Notes: generated by a model from the letters alone, not told the origin. Positions 27,892 to 37,893 are shown, counted from the first letter of the stretch. The stretch is DNA of 64,000 nucleotides from Gallionella sp. (GCA_030682375.1 JAUXOL010000022.1:62001-126000); one strand, 5' to 3'. Made by a program: numbers and translations.

Positions 27892-29736
27892 ATGAACATA
27901 TTCACAGGAATTACCAGTCCACTAACGCGCGCCATTCCATTACTGCTGCTCGCGCTGATGGCAGGATGCGGCGCGGGCCCCGGCAGCGTAGCCACCGTGG
28001 GCGACACCACGCCCCCCAGCGCAAGTTCCACCGTACCTGCGGATGGGACTACAGGCATAGCGATCAACGCCAATGTCACCCACACCTTTAGCGAAGCGAT
28101 GGACCCGGCAACCATTTGCGGTCCGTCAGGGCTGACGGCGGCATGTCCGGCAGCGACCTTCACCTTGATGCAAGGTGCCACAGCCGTTCCAGGCGCGGTG
28201 ACTTACGTGGGCACAACGGCGATTTTCAATCCGACCGCCAACCTTGCTCCCGGCCTGCCCTACACGGCCACGATCACAACCGGCGCCAAGGATCTGGCCG
28301 GCAATGCATTGGCAAGCAACAACGTCTGGACGTTTACCACCGGCGCAGCAGTCGATGCCACCGCACCCACGGTGATTTCCACCATTCCGGCGAATGCATC
28401 CACTGGCGCGGCACTAGGCGGGAACGTCGCCGTTACTTTTAGCGAGGCGATGGACCCGACAACCATTTGTGGCTCGGCAGGCCTGACGGCGGCATGCCCT
28501 GCCGCGACCTTTACCCTGAGGCAGGGCATCACGGACGTTGCAGGCGCGGTGACCTACGTGGGCTCTACCGCAACCTTCAATCCGACCAGCGCACTTGCAG
28601 CCAGCACCGTCTATACAGCCACGATTACCACCGGAGCCATGGATCTGGCAGGCAACCCGCTGGCCGTCAACAAGACATGGACATTTACCACCGGGACAGT
28701 GCCGGACACTACTGCGCCTACCGTGAGTTCAACCATCCCGTTGAATGCGGCCATCGGCGTGGCCACCAATTCAAACATCAACGCCACCTTTAACGAGGCT
28801 ATGGATCCCGCCACGATCACCACCGTTACCATGACCCTGAAGCAAGGGGCGACGGCTGTCACCGGCGCGGTGACCTACCTGGGCACTACCGCGACTTTCA
28901 ATCCAGCCGCCAATCTGGCAGCCGGCACCGTCTATACAGCCACGGTTTCCACTGGGGTCAAGGATATGGCCGGCAATGCATTGGCAGCCCTTAAAACCTG
29001 GAGCTTTACCACGGCCGCGACACCTGCCGCAGGCCCCGCACCCGTCATCCTCGGAACTGCAGGCAATTATGCAATTCTGGGAGAGACGCTGATCTCGACC
29101 ACGCTCACGGCGGGAACTGCCGTGACGGGAGATATTGGCATCAGCCCTGCTGCTGCAACATTCATCCAGGGATTTTCGTTGACGCTGGATCCATCCGGCT
29201 GCTTTTCGACGCCGACTCCATCAACACTGGTAACCGGAAGACTCTACGCAGCCGACTACAACACCGGCGGATGTCCGACACCGGCCAATCTGACCACGGC
29301 TATTGGTGACATGATGATTGCATACACCGATGCCGCAGGGCGAACGACGCCTGATTTCACCGAGCTGGGCACCGGCCTGATCGGCGGAATGACACTTGCC
29401 CCAGGCCTGTATAAGTGGGGGACGGGAGTCACGATAAATTCGGACATCACGCTCAATGGCGGCGCCAACGATGTCTGGATATTCCAGATAGCCGGAGACC
29501 TCACCATGGCAAACGCCACCAGCATGTTGCTGACAGGCGGCGCACTACCCAAGAATATCTTCTGGCAGGTGGGCGGCGGCACCGGTGTTGCCATTGGAAC
29601 CACAGCGCATTTCGAGGGCGTGATACTGGCCACGAAAGCGATCACCCTGAATACCGGCGCAACGGGAAACGGCAGATTGCTGGCACAGACTGCCGTCACG
29701 CTGGATAGCAATGCAATTACGCAGCCTGCCCCATAA
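27892..29736 (+). CDS. Lipoprotein with three Ig-like (Big_5-type) repeats and C-terminal ice-binding-like (DUF3494-type) domain
   Basis: Lipobox LMAGCG; DTTPPSASSTVPADGTTGIA...FSEAMDP repeats; AILGETLISTTLTAGTAVTGDIGISPAAATFIQGF...LAPGLYKW...NDVWIFQIAGDLTMANATSMLLTGGALPKNIFWQVGGG. Confidence 0.9.
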   Translation: MNIFTGITSPLTRAIPLLLLALMAGCGAGPGSVATVGDTTPPSASSTVPADGTTGIAINANVTHTFSEAMDPATICGPSGLTAACPAATFTLMQGATAVPGAVTYVGTTAIFNPTANLAPGLPYTATITTGAKDLAGNALASNNVWTFTTGAAVDATAPTVISTIPANASTGAALGGNVAVTFSEAMDPTTICGSAGLTAACPAATFTLRQGITDVAGAVTYVGSTATFNPTSALAASTVYTATITTGAMDLAGNPLAVNKTWTFTTGTVPDTTAPTVSSTIPLNAAIGVATNSNINATFNEAMDPATITTVTMTLKQGATAVTGAVTYLGTTATFNPAANLAAGTVYTATVSTGVKDMAGNALAALKTWSFTTAATPAAGPAPVILGTAGNYAILGETLISTTLTAGTAVTGDIGISPAAATFIQGFSLTLDPSGCFSTPTPSTLVTGRLYAADYNTGGCPTPANLTTAIGDMMIAYTDAAGRTTPDFTELGTGLIGGMTLAPGLYKWGTGVTINSDITLNGGANDVWIFQIAGDLTMANATSMLLTGGALPKNIFWQVGGGTGVAIGTTAHFEGVILATKAITLNTGATGNGRLLAQTAVTLDSNAITQPAP

Positions 29737-29766
29737 AACCGGCGACGCCTGATGCAATGTCGCTCC

Positions 29767-29794
29767 CCAAAGGCCGTCGCGAGACGGCCTTTGG
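29767..29794 (+). terminator. Rho-independent-type hairpin after ice-binding-like gene 1
   Basis: CCAAAGGCCGTC-gcga-GACGGCCTTTGG perfect 12-bp stem. Confidence 0.75.
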
Positions 29795-29933
29795 CATGGC
29801 GCGGCCCCGCCGACTCGGGAACGGCCAGCCTAATCCCCTCCCTGCCCCAGACATAAGCAAAGGTGCTTTCCCTGTCGGCAATCTCCATATCAACGATTGC
29901 TGCCAATCTCATTTTCCCGCTCCGCCCTCCTTA

Positions 29934-29949
29934 TGTGCGCAAACGCACA
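29934..29949. promoter_or_regulatory. Palindromic operator candidate TGTGCG-CAAA-CGCACA
   Basis: Exact, fully symmetric arms; TATGTGCG orientation toward ice-binding-like gene 2. Confidence 0.65.
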
Positions 29950-30184
29950 GAGCATCGCAACCGGAAAAGAGACAGTGCACAAACCCAAAAAATTGCCGTG
30001 GTTCCGGTCGAGCTGATTTCCGGGCTTGGAACGAACCATGCTGGAACTTGCATACAGTCGAGGTCAGATTGCTTCACTGCCACCAAACATGGCAATAGCG
30101 ATTACTGACGCAACACACGGGATTACGCAACAACAGGTTGGTCGATCACACCGATAGTTTATGGATGGAATAAAGGGGAAGAAA

Positions 30185-32782
30185 ATGAACAGACTCGCAA
30201 GCGTTACCAAACCACGGCTTCGATACATGGCATTGCTGCTAGCCAGTTTGGCGGCAGGATGCGGAGGCGGCGGGGGCGGACAAGATCCAATCCTGGGCGC
30301 AGGTAACGCCGTACTAGCACCTACGGTGATAGCCATCGCCCCTCTTCCCAATGCCATCGCAGTACCCGTCAACACCAAAATAATCGCTGCCGCCTTCAGC
30401 AAGGCGATGGATCAAGCCACGCTCACCCCTGCAAACTTTACGCTGGCCTGCGGCGCTGCAGGCACTGCCGGAGTTGTGGGCACACCTCTGACGCTCGTGG
30501 CAGGAGGCGCTGTTAGCTATGTGACTGCAGGCAACACAGCGACGCTCACCCTTGCGGGAACCCTTCCGGCCGACGATCTTCCGGCCACTGCCGACTGTAC
30601 TGCCACCGTGACCACCGGAACCAAGGACACGACAGGCATTCCTCTGTCCAGCAATTTCTCCTGGATATTTACTACGGGTATTGCGCGAGATCTTACCCGC
30701 CCCAGAGTGACGCTCACAGCACCTGCCACATCGATTCCAGGCCCGACGGCCGTTCCGATCGGCACTGCGGTCACCGCAACATTCAGCAAACCGATGAATC
30801 CGGCAACGATAGTCGCTCCCGGCGCATTTACGCTGACCTGTGCCTTGCCTTGCGTATCGCCTCCCGCATCTCCCGCTGGCGCTGGCAACTATGTGACCTA
30901 CGATCTCGTCAGCCAAACAGCGACCTATACGCCGCCAGCAACGCTGGCGCCCAGCACGATCTATACCGCGACGATCAAGGGGATAGGCGCTTTAGCAGTC
31001 ACCGACACGGTAGCCGCCGTCCCGGGCCCAGGCGCCAATGCACTGGCAGGCAATACAGTCCCGCTGGCCGGACCTAGCGACTATGTGTGGACTTTTACCA
31101 CGGGCCTGACGCCGGACACCACCCGCCCAAGAGTGCTGTCCACCTTCCCGGCCACCGGTGCTATCGTTGCCCCGGCAACGATTCCGAATCCGACGCCAGG
31201 CGTACCGACCAACACGGCCATTACCGCGACCTTCACCGAGGATATGTTCCCGTTAATAGCAGCCAACTTTACGCTGACCTGTGCAGCGCCTTGCGTATCT
31301 CCGGCAGGAACCGTGAGCTACGTTGGCAGGACGATGACCTTTACGCCATCGGCACCGCCGCTGGCAGCCGGCACAACCTATACCGCAACGATCAAGGGAA
31401 CCGGCGTCAGCCCGGCCAAGGACTTGGCGATTCCTGCCAATGCACTGGCAGGCAATCAGGCCGCATTGCCTGCGGCCAGCGACTACATCTGGAGATTTAC
31501 TACCGCAGCAGCCCCGGTTCCGCCGGGCAACATTTCGGTGTCTTCGACTAACACGGCATGCCCTAATGCCGTCAACGCGACCTTCACCGTGCCATCCGGC
31601 CTGGGTATGAATGCGCTGACGATTACCGCAGGAGCCAACTTTACAGTGACCGGGCCTGCGCCTGCCCTGGATGTCGTCCCGGGAACGATGACTTTTAATG
31701 CAGCCCCCATCACCCGCGCGACCTTTACGCCGACTACCGCCCTCACACCCGGCAGCAACTATACGCTCACCATTACAGGCGGAGCGACCGGGGTCAAGGA
31801 CTTGGCCGTCCCGGTGGCCAATACGTTGAATATCAATCCCTTTGTTCTGGTCTTTACTCCAGGCCCGGCAACCGGAGCTTGTGTAGCGCCGGCACGCCTT
31901 ACTGCAGCCGCTCCGTTCGGGACTTATGGGGGCTCCGCCGGAATGACCAACCAGGGAATTAATTCCATCATCAACGGCGATATCGGCACCATTGCGGCCT
32001 CTACCCTGGTGACCGGATTCCACGATAACTTGGTGGCTTATACGTCCCCACTCGTATTGGCACCCGCAGGAGCAGGTTGTACCTATACGGAAACGATACT
32101 CAACATCGGAGTTATCAATGGCCTGATCTACACGGCCGCGCCGCCTCCTACCGTGGCCTGTCCTAATGAAGGAACTGCAGCCACCAAGGTGATCGCGGAC
32201 GCCGCCGCACTCGATGCATGGAACGAGTTTAACGCCCTCGCGACACTGCCGGCAGGTCTCGATGTGTCGACATGTCCGGGTTGCGGTGGAATCGGAGCCG
32301 GAGCACTTGAACTGGGCGGTCGCACCCTCGCCCCCGGCACTTATGACTCCGCGAGTACTTATGCCATCACGTTCGGAGACCTCACTCTCGATGCCGGTGG
32401 CAATGCGAATGCAGTCTGGATATTCCGGATGGGGACGTCGCTCACCGTGGGTAACGGATTGGTTCCCAGCAACGTCATCCTGACAAACGGCGCCCAGGCC
32501 AAAAACGTCTTTTGGGTGGTCGGCACCGGCACCAACGGGCCGGGTCGCGTCATCGACGGAGGCGCCGGAGCTGCGACCATCAACGGAATCTCGGGGGGCG
32601 GCACCATGGTGGGAACCATCATCAGTACGGCTGGCGTCACATTCTCCACTCCCGGCGTCGTCGCAATAACAACACTGAACGGCAGAGCACTGTCCGTGAA
32701 AGGCCCCCTCATTGGCGGCGTGCCGTCGTCAGGGGCATCAGTCACCATGGTCAACACCGTGATCAACGTGCCGGCCCCGTAA
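30185..32782 (+). CDS. Lipoprotein with Ig-like (Big_5-type) repeats and C-terminal ice-binding-like (DUF3494-type) domain
   Basis: Lipobox LAAGCGGGGGG; repeated AAFSKAMD / ATFSKPMNP / ATFTEDM; ANAVWIFRMGTSLTVGNGLVPSNVILTNGAQAKNVFWVVGTG. Confidence 0.9.
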   Translation: MNRLASVTKPRLRYMALLLASLAAGCGGGGGGQDPILGAGNAVLAPTVIAIAPLPNAIAVPVNTKIIAAAFSKAMDQATLTPANFTLACGAAGTAGVVGTPLTLVAGGAVSYVTAGNTATLTLAGTLPADDLPATADCTATVTTGTKDTTGIPLSSNFSWIFTTGIARDLTRPRVTLTAPATSIPGPTAVPIGTAVTATFSKPMNPATIVAPGAFTLTCALPCVSPPASPAGAGNYVTYDLVSQTATYTPPATLAPSTIYTATIKGIGALAVTDTVAAVPGPGANALAGNTVPLAGPSDYVWTFTTGLTPDTTRPRVLSTFPATGAIVAPATIPNPTPGVPTNTAITATFTEDMFPLIAANFTLTCAAPCVSPAGTVSYVGRTMTFTPSAPPLAAGTTYTATIKGTGVSPAKDLAIPANALAGNQAALPAASDYIWRFTTAAAPVPPGNISVSSTNTACPNAVNATFTVPSGLGMNALTITAGANFTVTGPAPALDVVPGTMTFNAAPITRATFTPTTALTPGSNYTLTITGGATGVKDLAVPVANTLNINPFVLVFTPGPATGACVAPARLTAAAPFGTYGGSAGMTNQGINSIINGDIGTIAASTLVTGFHDNLVAYTSPLVLAPAGAGCTYTETILNIGVINGLIYTAAPPPTVACPNEGTAATKVIADAAALDAWNEFNALATLPAGLDVSTCPGCGGIGAGALELGGRTLAPGTYDSASTYAITFGDLTLDAGGNANAVWIFRMGTSLTVGNGLVPSNVILTNGAQAKNVFWVVGTGTNGPGRVIDGGAGAATINGISGGGTMVGTIISTAGVTFSTPGVVAITTLNGRALSVKGPLIGGVPSSGASVTMVNTVINVPAP

Positions 32783-32850
32783 GGCAGAAAGCTGCGATCA
32801 GAATCGAAACGATTTACAGCAATCATTTATTGTCATTTCTGGAGAGAAAT

Positions 32851-34014
32851 ATGAAGAGAGTCGTAAAAACCATAGGGACACTGGGTCTAGTCGGATGTGC
32901 CGCGATGAACAGCCCCTTCGCCATCGCGGAAGATTCCGGCTGGTACATCGGCGGCAACATCGGCCAATCCAGGGCAACCATAGACGATGCTCGCATCACC
33001 AGCAACCTGCTGGGCGGCGGCTTCACCACGACCTCTATCGTCGACGACAACCGCGACTCCGGATACAAGTTATTTGGCGGGTATCAGTTCAACGAGAACC
33101 TTGCTCTTGAAGCGGGTTATTTCGATCTGGGACAGTTCGGCTATACGGCGAACGTAGCCACAGTGCTGGCGGGAACGCCGGGAACCTTGACCGGACGCAT
33201 CAGACTCAAAGGCGTGAACATCGACGCAATCGGCATTCTACCCATCTCCGAACAGTTCTCGGTGTTTGGCCGAGTCGGTTTGAACTACGCTCAAGCCCGA
33301 GATAATTTCACCGGAACGGGATCTGCCAATGTGCTGAATCCCAATCCCAGCAAGAGCGACACCAACTACAAGTTCGGCCTGGGACTTCAATTCAATTTCA
33401 CTGAAGCCCTCGCCATGCGTCTCGAAGCAGAACGCTATCGGATCGACGATGCCGTCGGCAACAAAGGCGATATCGATCTTCTTTCGCTGGGCTTGACCTA
33501 TAAGTTCGGTGTGGAAAAACCTGTTCCCGTAGCGCGCATGGCAGAGCCCGAACCGGTTGCGGCCGCTCCGGCGGCACCCAAGCCGACAATTGCACCGCCG
33601 CCTCCAGTATCGAGAAAAGCTGTTTTCTCTGCAGACTCCTCTGCCGATGCCCTGTTCAGCTTCGGCAAAGCCGACATCAAACCTGGTGGCGAGCGTGCGC
33701 TCGATAAGTTCGCCGCAGACTTGAAGGGCGCCAACTATGAAGTCATCACGGTAACGGGACACACCGACCGTCTCGGCCCGCAAGCATACAACCTGAAGCT
33801 TTCGACGCAGCGCGCCGAAGCAGTCAAGAACTATCTGATCGAATACGCGGGGATACCATCCGACAAGATCGAGGCGAAGGGCGTAAACGGAGCAAATCCC
33901 GTCACGAAACCCGGCGAATGCGTAGGCACTAAAGCAACCGCCGAGCTCAAGGCCTGCCTCGCGCCCGATCGCCGCGTGGAAGTTGAAGTGAGCGCGACCA
34001 GGACCGTGAAATAA
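32851..34014 (+). CDS. OmpA-family outer membrane protein (beta-barrel + OmpA C-terminal domain)
   Basis: SGWYIGGNIGQSRATIDD...GGYQFNENLALEAGYFDLG; ITVTGHTDRLGPQAYNLKLSTQRAEAVKNYL. Confidence 0.92.
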   Translation: MKRVVKTIGTLGLVGCAAMNSPFAIAEDSGWYIGGNIGQSRATIDDARITSNLLGGGFTTTSIVDDNRDSGYKLFGGYQFNENLALEAGYFDLGQFGYTANVATVLAGTPGTLTGRIRLKGVNIDAIGILPISEQFSVFGRVGLNYAQARDNFTGTGSANVLNPNPSKSDTNYKFGLGLQFNFTEALAMRLEAERYRIDDAVGNKGDIDLLSLGLTYKFGVEKPVPVARMAEPEPVAAAPAAPKPTIAPPPPVSRKAVFSADSSADALFSFGKADIKPGGERALDKFAADLKGANYEVITVTGHTDRLGPQAYNLKLSTQRAEAVKNYLIEYAGIPSDKIEAKGVNGANPVTKPGECVGTKATAELKACLAPDRRVEVEVSATRTVK

Positions 34015-34235
34015 AGGGCCTTATCGCAATTGCCGTATCCGTCTTGTTTGCAACTTTGATCATGACGGCATTTTTAAGAGTCGGGCAAGCGATTACATTC
34101 GAATGCCCGGCCAAAGGTTTCTGAAGTTTTTCGGTGTTAGCTCATACGGAGAAAAAGTTGGGCACACAGCCCTGCAAATGGTTAGAAGTCCGCTTCTAAC
34201 TTAATCTGGATTTATCACAAACAAGGAGTTCTATC

Positions 34236-34550
34236 ATGACACTCGTACTCAAACGTTTTACTGCCTTCTTCTTCGCTCTGGCCCTGGCCTCCGCTCTCGG
34301 ATGCGCATCGACATCAACCCAGGAAGGCACCGGAGAATATGTCGACGACACTGTCATCACCAGCAAAGTCAAATCGGCAATCTTCGGCGAACCCACTCTG
34401 AAGTCTGCCGAGATCAATGTCGAAACCTTCAAGGGCGTGGTTCAACTGAGCGGCTTCGTCAGCTCCAGCGCCGACCAGCGCAAGGCGATCGATCTTGCGC
34501 GTAGCGTCACTGGCGTGAAATCGGTCAAGGACGACATGCGACTCAAGTAA
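34236..34550 (+). CDS. BON-domain lipoprotein
   Basis: Lipobox ALGCAS; VDDTVITSKVKSAIFGEPTLKSAEINVETFKGVVQLSGFVSS. Confidence 0.9.
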   Translation: MTLVLKRFTAFFFALALASALGCASTSTQEGTGEYVDDTVITSKVKSAIFGEPTLKSAEINVETFKGVVQLSGFVSSSADQRKAIDLARSVTGVKSVKDDMRLK

Positions 34551-34566
34551 CAAACCCTCGACTTCC

Positions 34567-34593
34567 TGCGGCCTCATCCAGCATGAGGCCGCA
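34567..34593 (+). terminator. Stem-loop between BON genes
   Basis: TGCGGCCTCAT-ccagc-ATGAGGCCGCA perfect 11-bp stem. Confidence 0.6.
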
Positions 34594-34670
34594 CGAAGTT
34601 CCGCAGTTTCCCCCTCGATCGATTGCAAATTCGATCCCGACATACGAATACCCCAGAAAAGAGAATCCAA

Positions 34671-35099
34671 ATGAAAACACTAGCCAACCTGAAGTTAATC
34701 GGCATTTCGACACTATTGGTGGCGGGTCTTGCCGCATGCGATAACACGCCTCCCGGCCCGGCCGAATCTGCAGGCAAAAAAATAGACCAGTCAGTTGAAA
34801 ATGCCGGCCAGAAGATGGGCGAGGCCAGCGACAAAGTTGCCACCTCCATGGCCGAACAAAGCAACAAGGCTGGCGCAGTCATCGACGACGCCGAGATCAC
34901 AACCAAGGTCAAGGCAGCTATTTTTGCCGAGCCGGGTCTCAAGACGCTGCAAATCGGCGTCGACACCGTCAAGGCCGTAGTAACCCTGAGCGGCTCGGTC
35001 GATTCCCAGCAAAATAGCGACAGGGCCAGCGCCCTTGCCGGTGCAGTATCGGGTGTAGACCGCGTTGAAAACCGCCTGGCGATCAAAGCGGGCAATTGA
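34671..35099 (+). CDS. BON-domain lipoprotein (OsmY-like)
   Basis: LAACDNTPPGPAESAGKKIDQSVENAGQKMGEA...IDDAEITTKVKAAIFAEPGLKTLQIGVDTVKAVVTLSGSVDS. Confidence 0.9.
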   Translation: MKTLANLKLIGISTLLVAGLAACDNTPPGPAESAGKKIDQSVENAGQKMGEASDKVATSMAEQSNKAGAVIDDAEITTKVKAAIFAEPGLKTLQIGVDTVKAVVTLSGSVDSQQNSDRASALAGAVSGVDRVENRLAIKAGN

Positions 35100-35132
35100 A
35101 ACTAGCAGCATCGACAATGCCAGGAGCGGATC

Positions 35133-35420
35133 ATGGAAATTCAAGAAGCATACAAACAGAAACTGGCGGCACAGCTGAACGAATGGGACGCCCAGATCAA
35201 TTTGCTGGAAGCGAAAATCGAGAGCGTGAGCGCCGACATGAGAGTCAAGCGCGCCCAGGAACTCCATGAGTTGCGCGCCAAACAACATGCCGCATCCGAA
35301 AAGATGCAAGAGTTTGGCAAAGCCAGCGGCGAAGCTTGGGAGCAGGTCAAGGAAACGGCGGACAAAATCTGGGACGATCTTAAAGTCGGCATCGCCGAAG
35401 CCCAGGCCAAATTCAAGTAA
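35133..35420 (+). CDS. Small coiled-coil hypothetical protein
   Basis: Heptad-like KLAAQLNEWDAQINLLEAKIESVSADMRVKRAQELHELRAKQHAASEKMQEF; ORF in the same run as BON genes. Confidence 0.75.
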   Translation: MEIQEAYKQKLAAQLNEWDAQINLLEAKIESVSADMRVKRAQELHELRAKQHAASEKMQEFGKASGEAWEQVKETADKIWDDLKVGIAEAQAKFK

Positions 35421-35485
35421 GCAGCGTTGCTTGATTCACCGGCAATCGCAAGGATTGGCAGTCAGCTTAAAAGGAGGCCGGAAAG

Positions 35486-35713
35486 ATGAATCTGAAATTG
35501 GTATTGGTAATTTTGCTCTCCAGCATGGCGGTGCTCTTTATCGCCCAGAATACCGACATAGTGGAAATCGGATTTCTGTACTGGCGACTCTCGATGTCCA
35601 GTGCGTTGCTGATATTTTTCACCATGACGGCCGGATTTATCCTGGGCTGGTTTCTGCATGGTTATCTTCTTTATCGAAAATCCAAGAAGAATGAATTGAG
35701 TTATTTGCGTTGA
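35486..35713 (+). CDS. LapA-like (DUF1049) membrane protein
   Basis: LVILLSSMAVLFIAQNTDIVEIGFLYWRLSMSSALLIFFTMTAGFILGWFL. Confidence 0.85.
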   Translation: MNLKLVLVILLSSMAVLFIAQNTDIVEIGFLYWRLSMSSALLIFFTMTAGFILGWFLHGYLLYRKSKKNELSYLR

Positions 35714-35821
35714 ATAGCGCCATCGAGTGCATCACCCCACCTTACCGAAAGGTGTTTGCAATTTAACCGGAAAACCACAACAGCCTGTTATGGCAACCGG
35801 AAATTTTTCAGGAGAAAAATA

Positions 35822-36217
35822 ATGAACTCACAATTTATGCGCATCACCAGCCGATTCATGATTGCCAGCGTTCTGAGCCTGGGCCTGCCCATCCAGTCGG
35901 CTTACGCCGGCATCGTGGGAACCGACAAGGTCGCTGCCGCAGCCCACACCCAATCCGAACGCGCACGTATCGGCTCATATCTTGAGCGCGAAGACGTAAG
36001 CAAGGCATTGCAAGCTGAAGGTATCGATGCGGACGCAGCAAAAGCTCGTGTGGCAGCGATGACCGACGAAGAAGTACTGAAGGTTGCCGGCAAGCTCGAC
36101 CAGGTTCCGGCCGGCGGCGATGTCGTCGGCGTATTGCTCACCGTTTTCATCATCCTGCTGGTAACCGACATTCTCGGCTTCACCTCGGTGTTCCCGTTCA
36201 CACACTCGGCCAGGTAA
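35822..36217 (+). CDS. PA2779-family protein
   Basis: MRITSRFMIASVLSLGLPIQSAYAGIVGTDKVAAAAHTQSERARIGSYLEREDVSKALQAEGIDADAAKARVAAMTDEEV; followed by a PA2778-like gene. Confidence 0.85.
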   Translation: MNSQFMRITSRFMIASVLSLGLPIQSAYAGIVGTDKVAAAAHTQSERARIGSYLEREDVSKALQAEGIDADAAKARVAAMTDEEVLKVAGKLDQVPAGGDVVGVLLTVFIILLVTDILGFTSVFPFTHSAR

Positions 36218-36224
36218 CCTGACC

Positions 36225-37226
36225 GTGCTGTTTCGAACTTGCGCCCGCCTGATCGCGGGCGTTTTTCTATTGGGCTGGCTTGCCGGATGCGCCACACCGC
36301 AGACGCAAGCCCTGCTCCAGAATCGCTCCGAACAACTGCCTCCACGAGTAGAACTCACCGGAGTTCCGTTCCACCCACAAGAGATACATCAATGCGGCCC
36401 GGCCTCGCTCGCCATGCTGCTGAATGCGGGCAGCGTCATGGCGTCCCCGCAGGAACTGACGGAGCAGGTTTATCTGCCCGGGCGCGAAGGCAGCCTGCAG
36501 ATTGAAATGCTGGCCGCCGCACGACGCAACGGCCTGATCGCTTATGAACTCGCGCCGGAACTGAACGACCTGCTGATCGAAGTGGCCGCAGGTTCTCCGG
36601 TGCTGGTGCTGCAAAATCTGGCACTGAGCTGGTATCCGCGTTGGCACTACGCGGTGGTAATAGGTTATGACCTGGAGCGCGCCGAGATCATCCTGCGCTC
36701 CGGCCTGGAGCGGCGGCAAGTGATGCCGCTCACGACATTCGAACACACCTGGAAACGCTCCGGCTACTGGGGCATGCTGGCCATGCCGCCGGGTCAAATG
36801 CCGCGCACCGCGACAGAGTCCGCCTACGTTGCCTCAGCCGTAGCGCTAGAGCAGGCGGGGCATGCGCAAGGCGCAGCCGCCGCCTATGAGACCGCCCTGC
36901 TGCGCTGGCCGACCAACCTCACCGCCCGTATCGGCTTGGGCAACGCAGCTTACGCCACCCATGATTTACAGCGCGCCGAAAATGCCTATCGCCAGGCGAC
37001 ACTCGACCACCCCGAATCAGCCATCGCGTTCAACAACCTCGCGCAGACGCTGGCCGACCAACAACGCTATGCCGAAGCACTGATTGCGGCGCATCAGGCA
37101 GTCAGCCTGGGCGGAGCCGAGCAGGCTAGCGCCAGAGATACGCTGAAGCAGATCGAGATCCAGCTGCATGCATCCAAACTTCTACCCGAGGCTGACACAT
37201 CGCCTCCCACCAAAATTGGAAACTAA
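36225..37226 (+). CDS. PA2778-family C39-like cysteine peptidase lipoprotein with TPR repeats
   Basis: LAGCATP lipobox; GVPFHPQEIHQCGPASLAMLL and WHYAVVIGYD; C-terminal TPRs. Confidence 0.88.
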   Translation: MLFRTCARLIAGVFLLGWLAGCATPQTQALLQNRSEQLPPRVELTGVPFHPQEIHQCGPASLAMLLNAGSVMASPQELTEQVYLPGREGSLQIEMLAAARRNGLIAYELAPELNDLLIEVAAGSPVLVLQNLALSWYPRWHYAVVIGYDLERAEIILRSGLERRQVMPLTTFEHTWKRSGYWGMLAMPPGQMPRTATESAYVASAVALEQAGHAQGAAAAYETALLRWPTNLTARIGLGNAAYATHDLQRAENAYRQATLDHPESAIAFNNLAQTLADQQRYAEALIAAHQAVSLGGAEQASARDTLKQIEIQLHASKLLPEADTSPPTKIGN

Positions 37227-37517
37227 TCGGCACTTGGACGCTGCCGGGTGCGTCATCCGCCTCTCGGCAGAAGACGACATCGACGATGTATTGAGCCAGC
37301 CCGCCGAGCATCGTCATCCGATTGCCCAGATCGCCGTATTGCAACAAGACAGGCCGCACAAGACCGGGCATCCCCCGATATCGGCTGGGCCGTGTTACCA
37401 GAGCGAACCAAGAGATTTCTGGGACTTAATGACTATATATTTCGGGGGGTTTTCAAGGAAGCCCGAATCGATAGAATGCGCCCCGTCCCGCAAGAGCAAT
37501 CACCGAGCCGAATCCGC

Positions 37518-37880
37518 ATGAAAGCAAGCTTACCCGCCACTCACGTCGAGCATGAAGTCGAGGCGATCTGCTTCGAAACCGACGAAAAGGCGGGCCTAAT
37601 CTCCATCCACGGGAGATTCGACTTTAATACCCACCGTCATTTTAGACATGCATATGAACTTCTGATCGACAACCGGGGGTTAAACGACATCGAGATCGAG
37701 CTATCCGGGGTGAATTACATCGACAGCTCTGCCCTCGGCATGCTGATGCTGCTGCGGGAACGGGCAGGAAAAGCTAACAAGACCGTTTCGCTGGTGACTT
37801 CAGCGGGGGTCGTCGAACAGGTCCTGAACGTGGCGAACTTCGACCGGATTTTCAGCATCAGGAATACGCAAACACCCTGA
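37518..37880 (+). CDS. STAS-domain anti-sigma-factor-antagonist-like protein
   Basis: GLISIHGRFDFNTHRHF...LNDIEIELSGVNYIDSSALGMLMLLRERA. Confidence 0.85.
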   Translation: MKASLPATHVEHEVEAICFETDEKAGLISIHGRFDFNTHRHFRHAYELLIDNRGLNDIEIELSGVNYIDSSALGMLMLLRERAGKANKTVSLVTSAGVVEQVLNVANFDRIFSIRNTQTP

Positions 37881-37893
37881 CCCGCCCCTTGTG

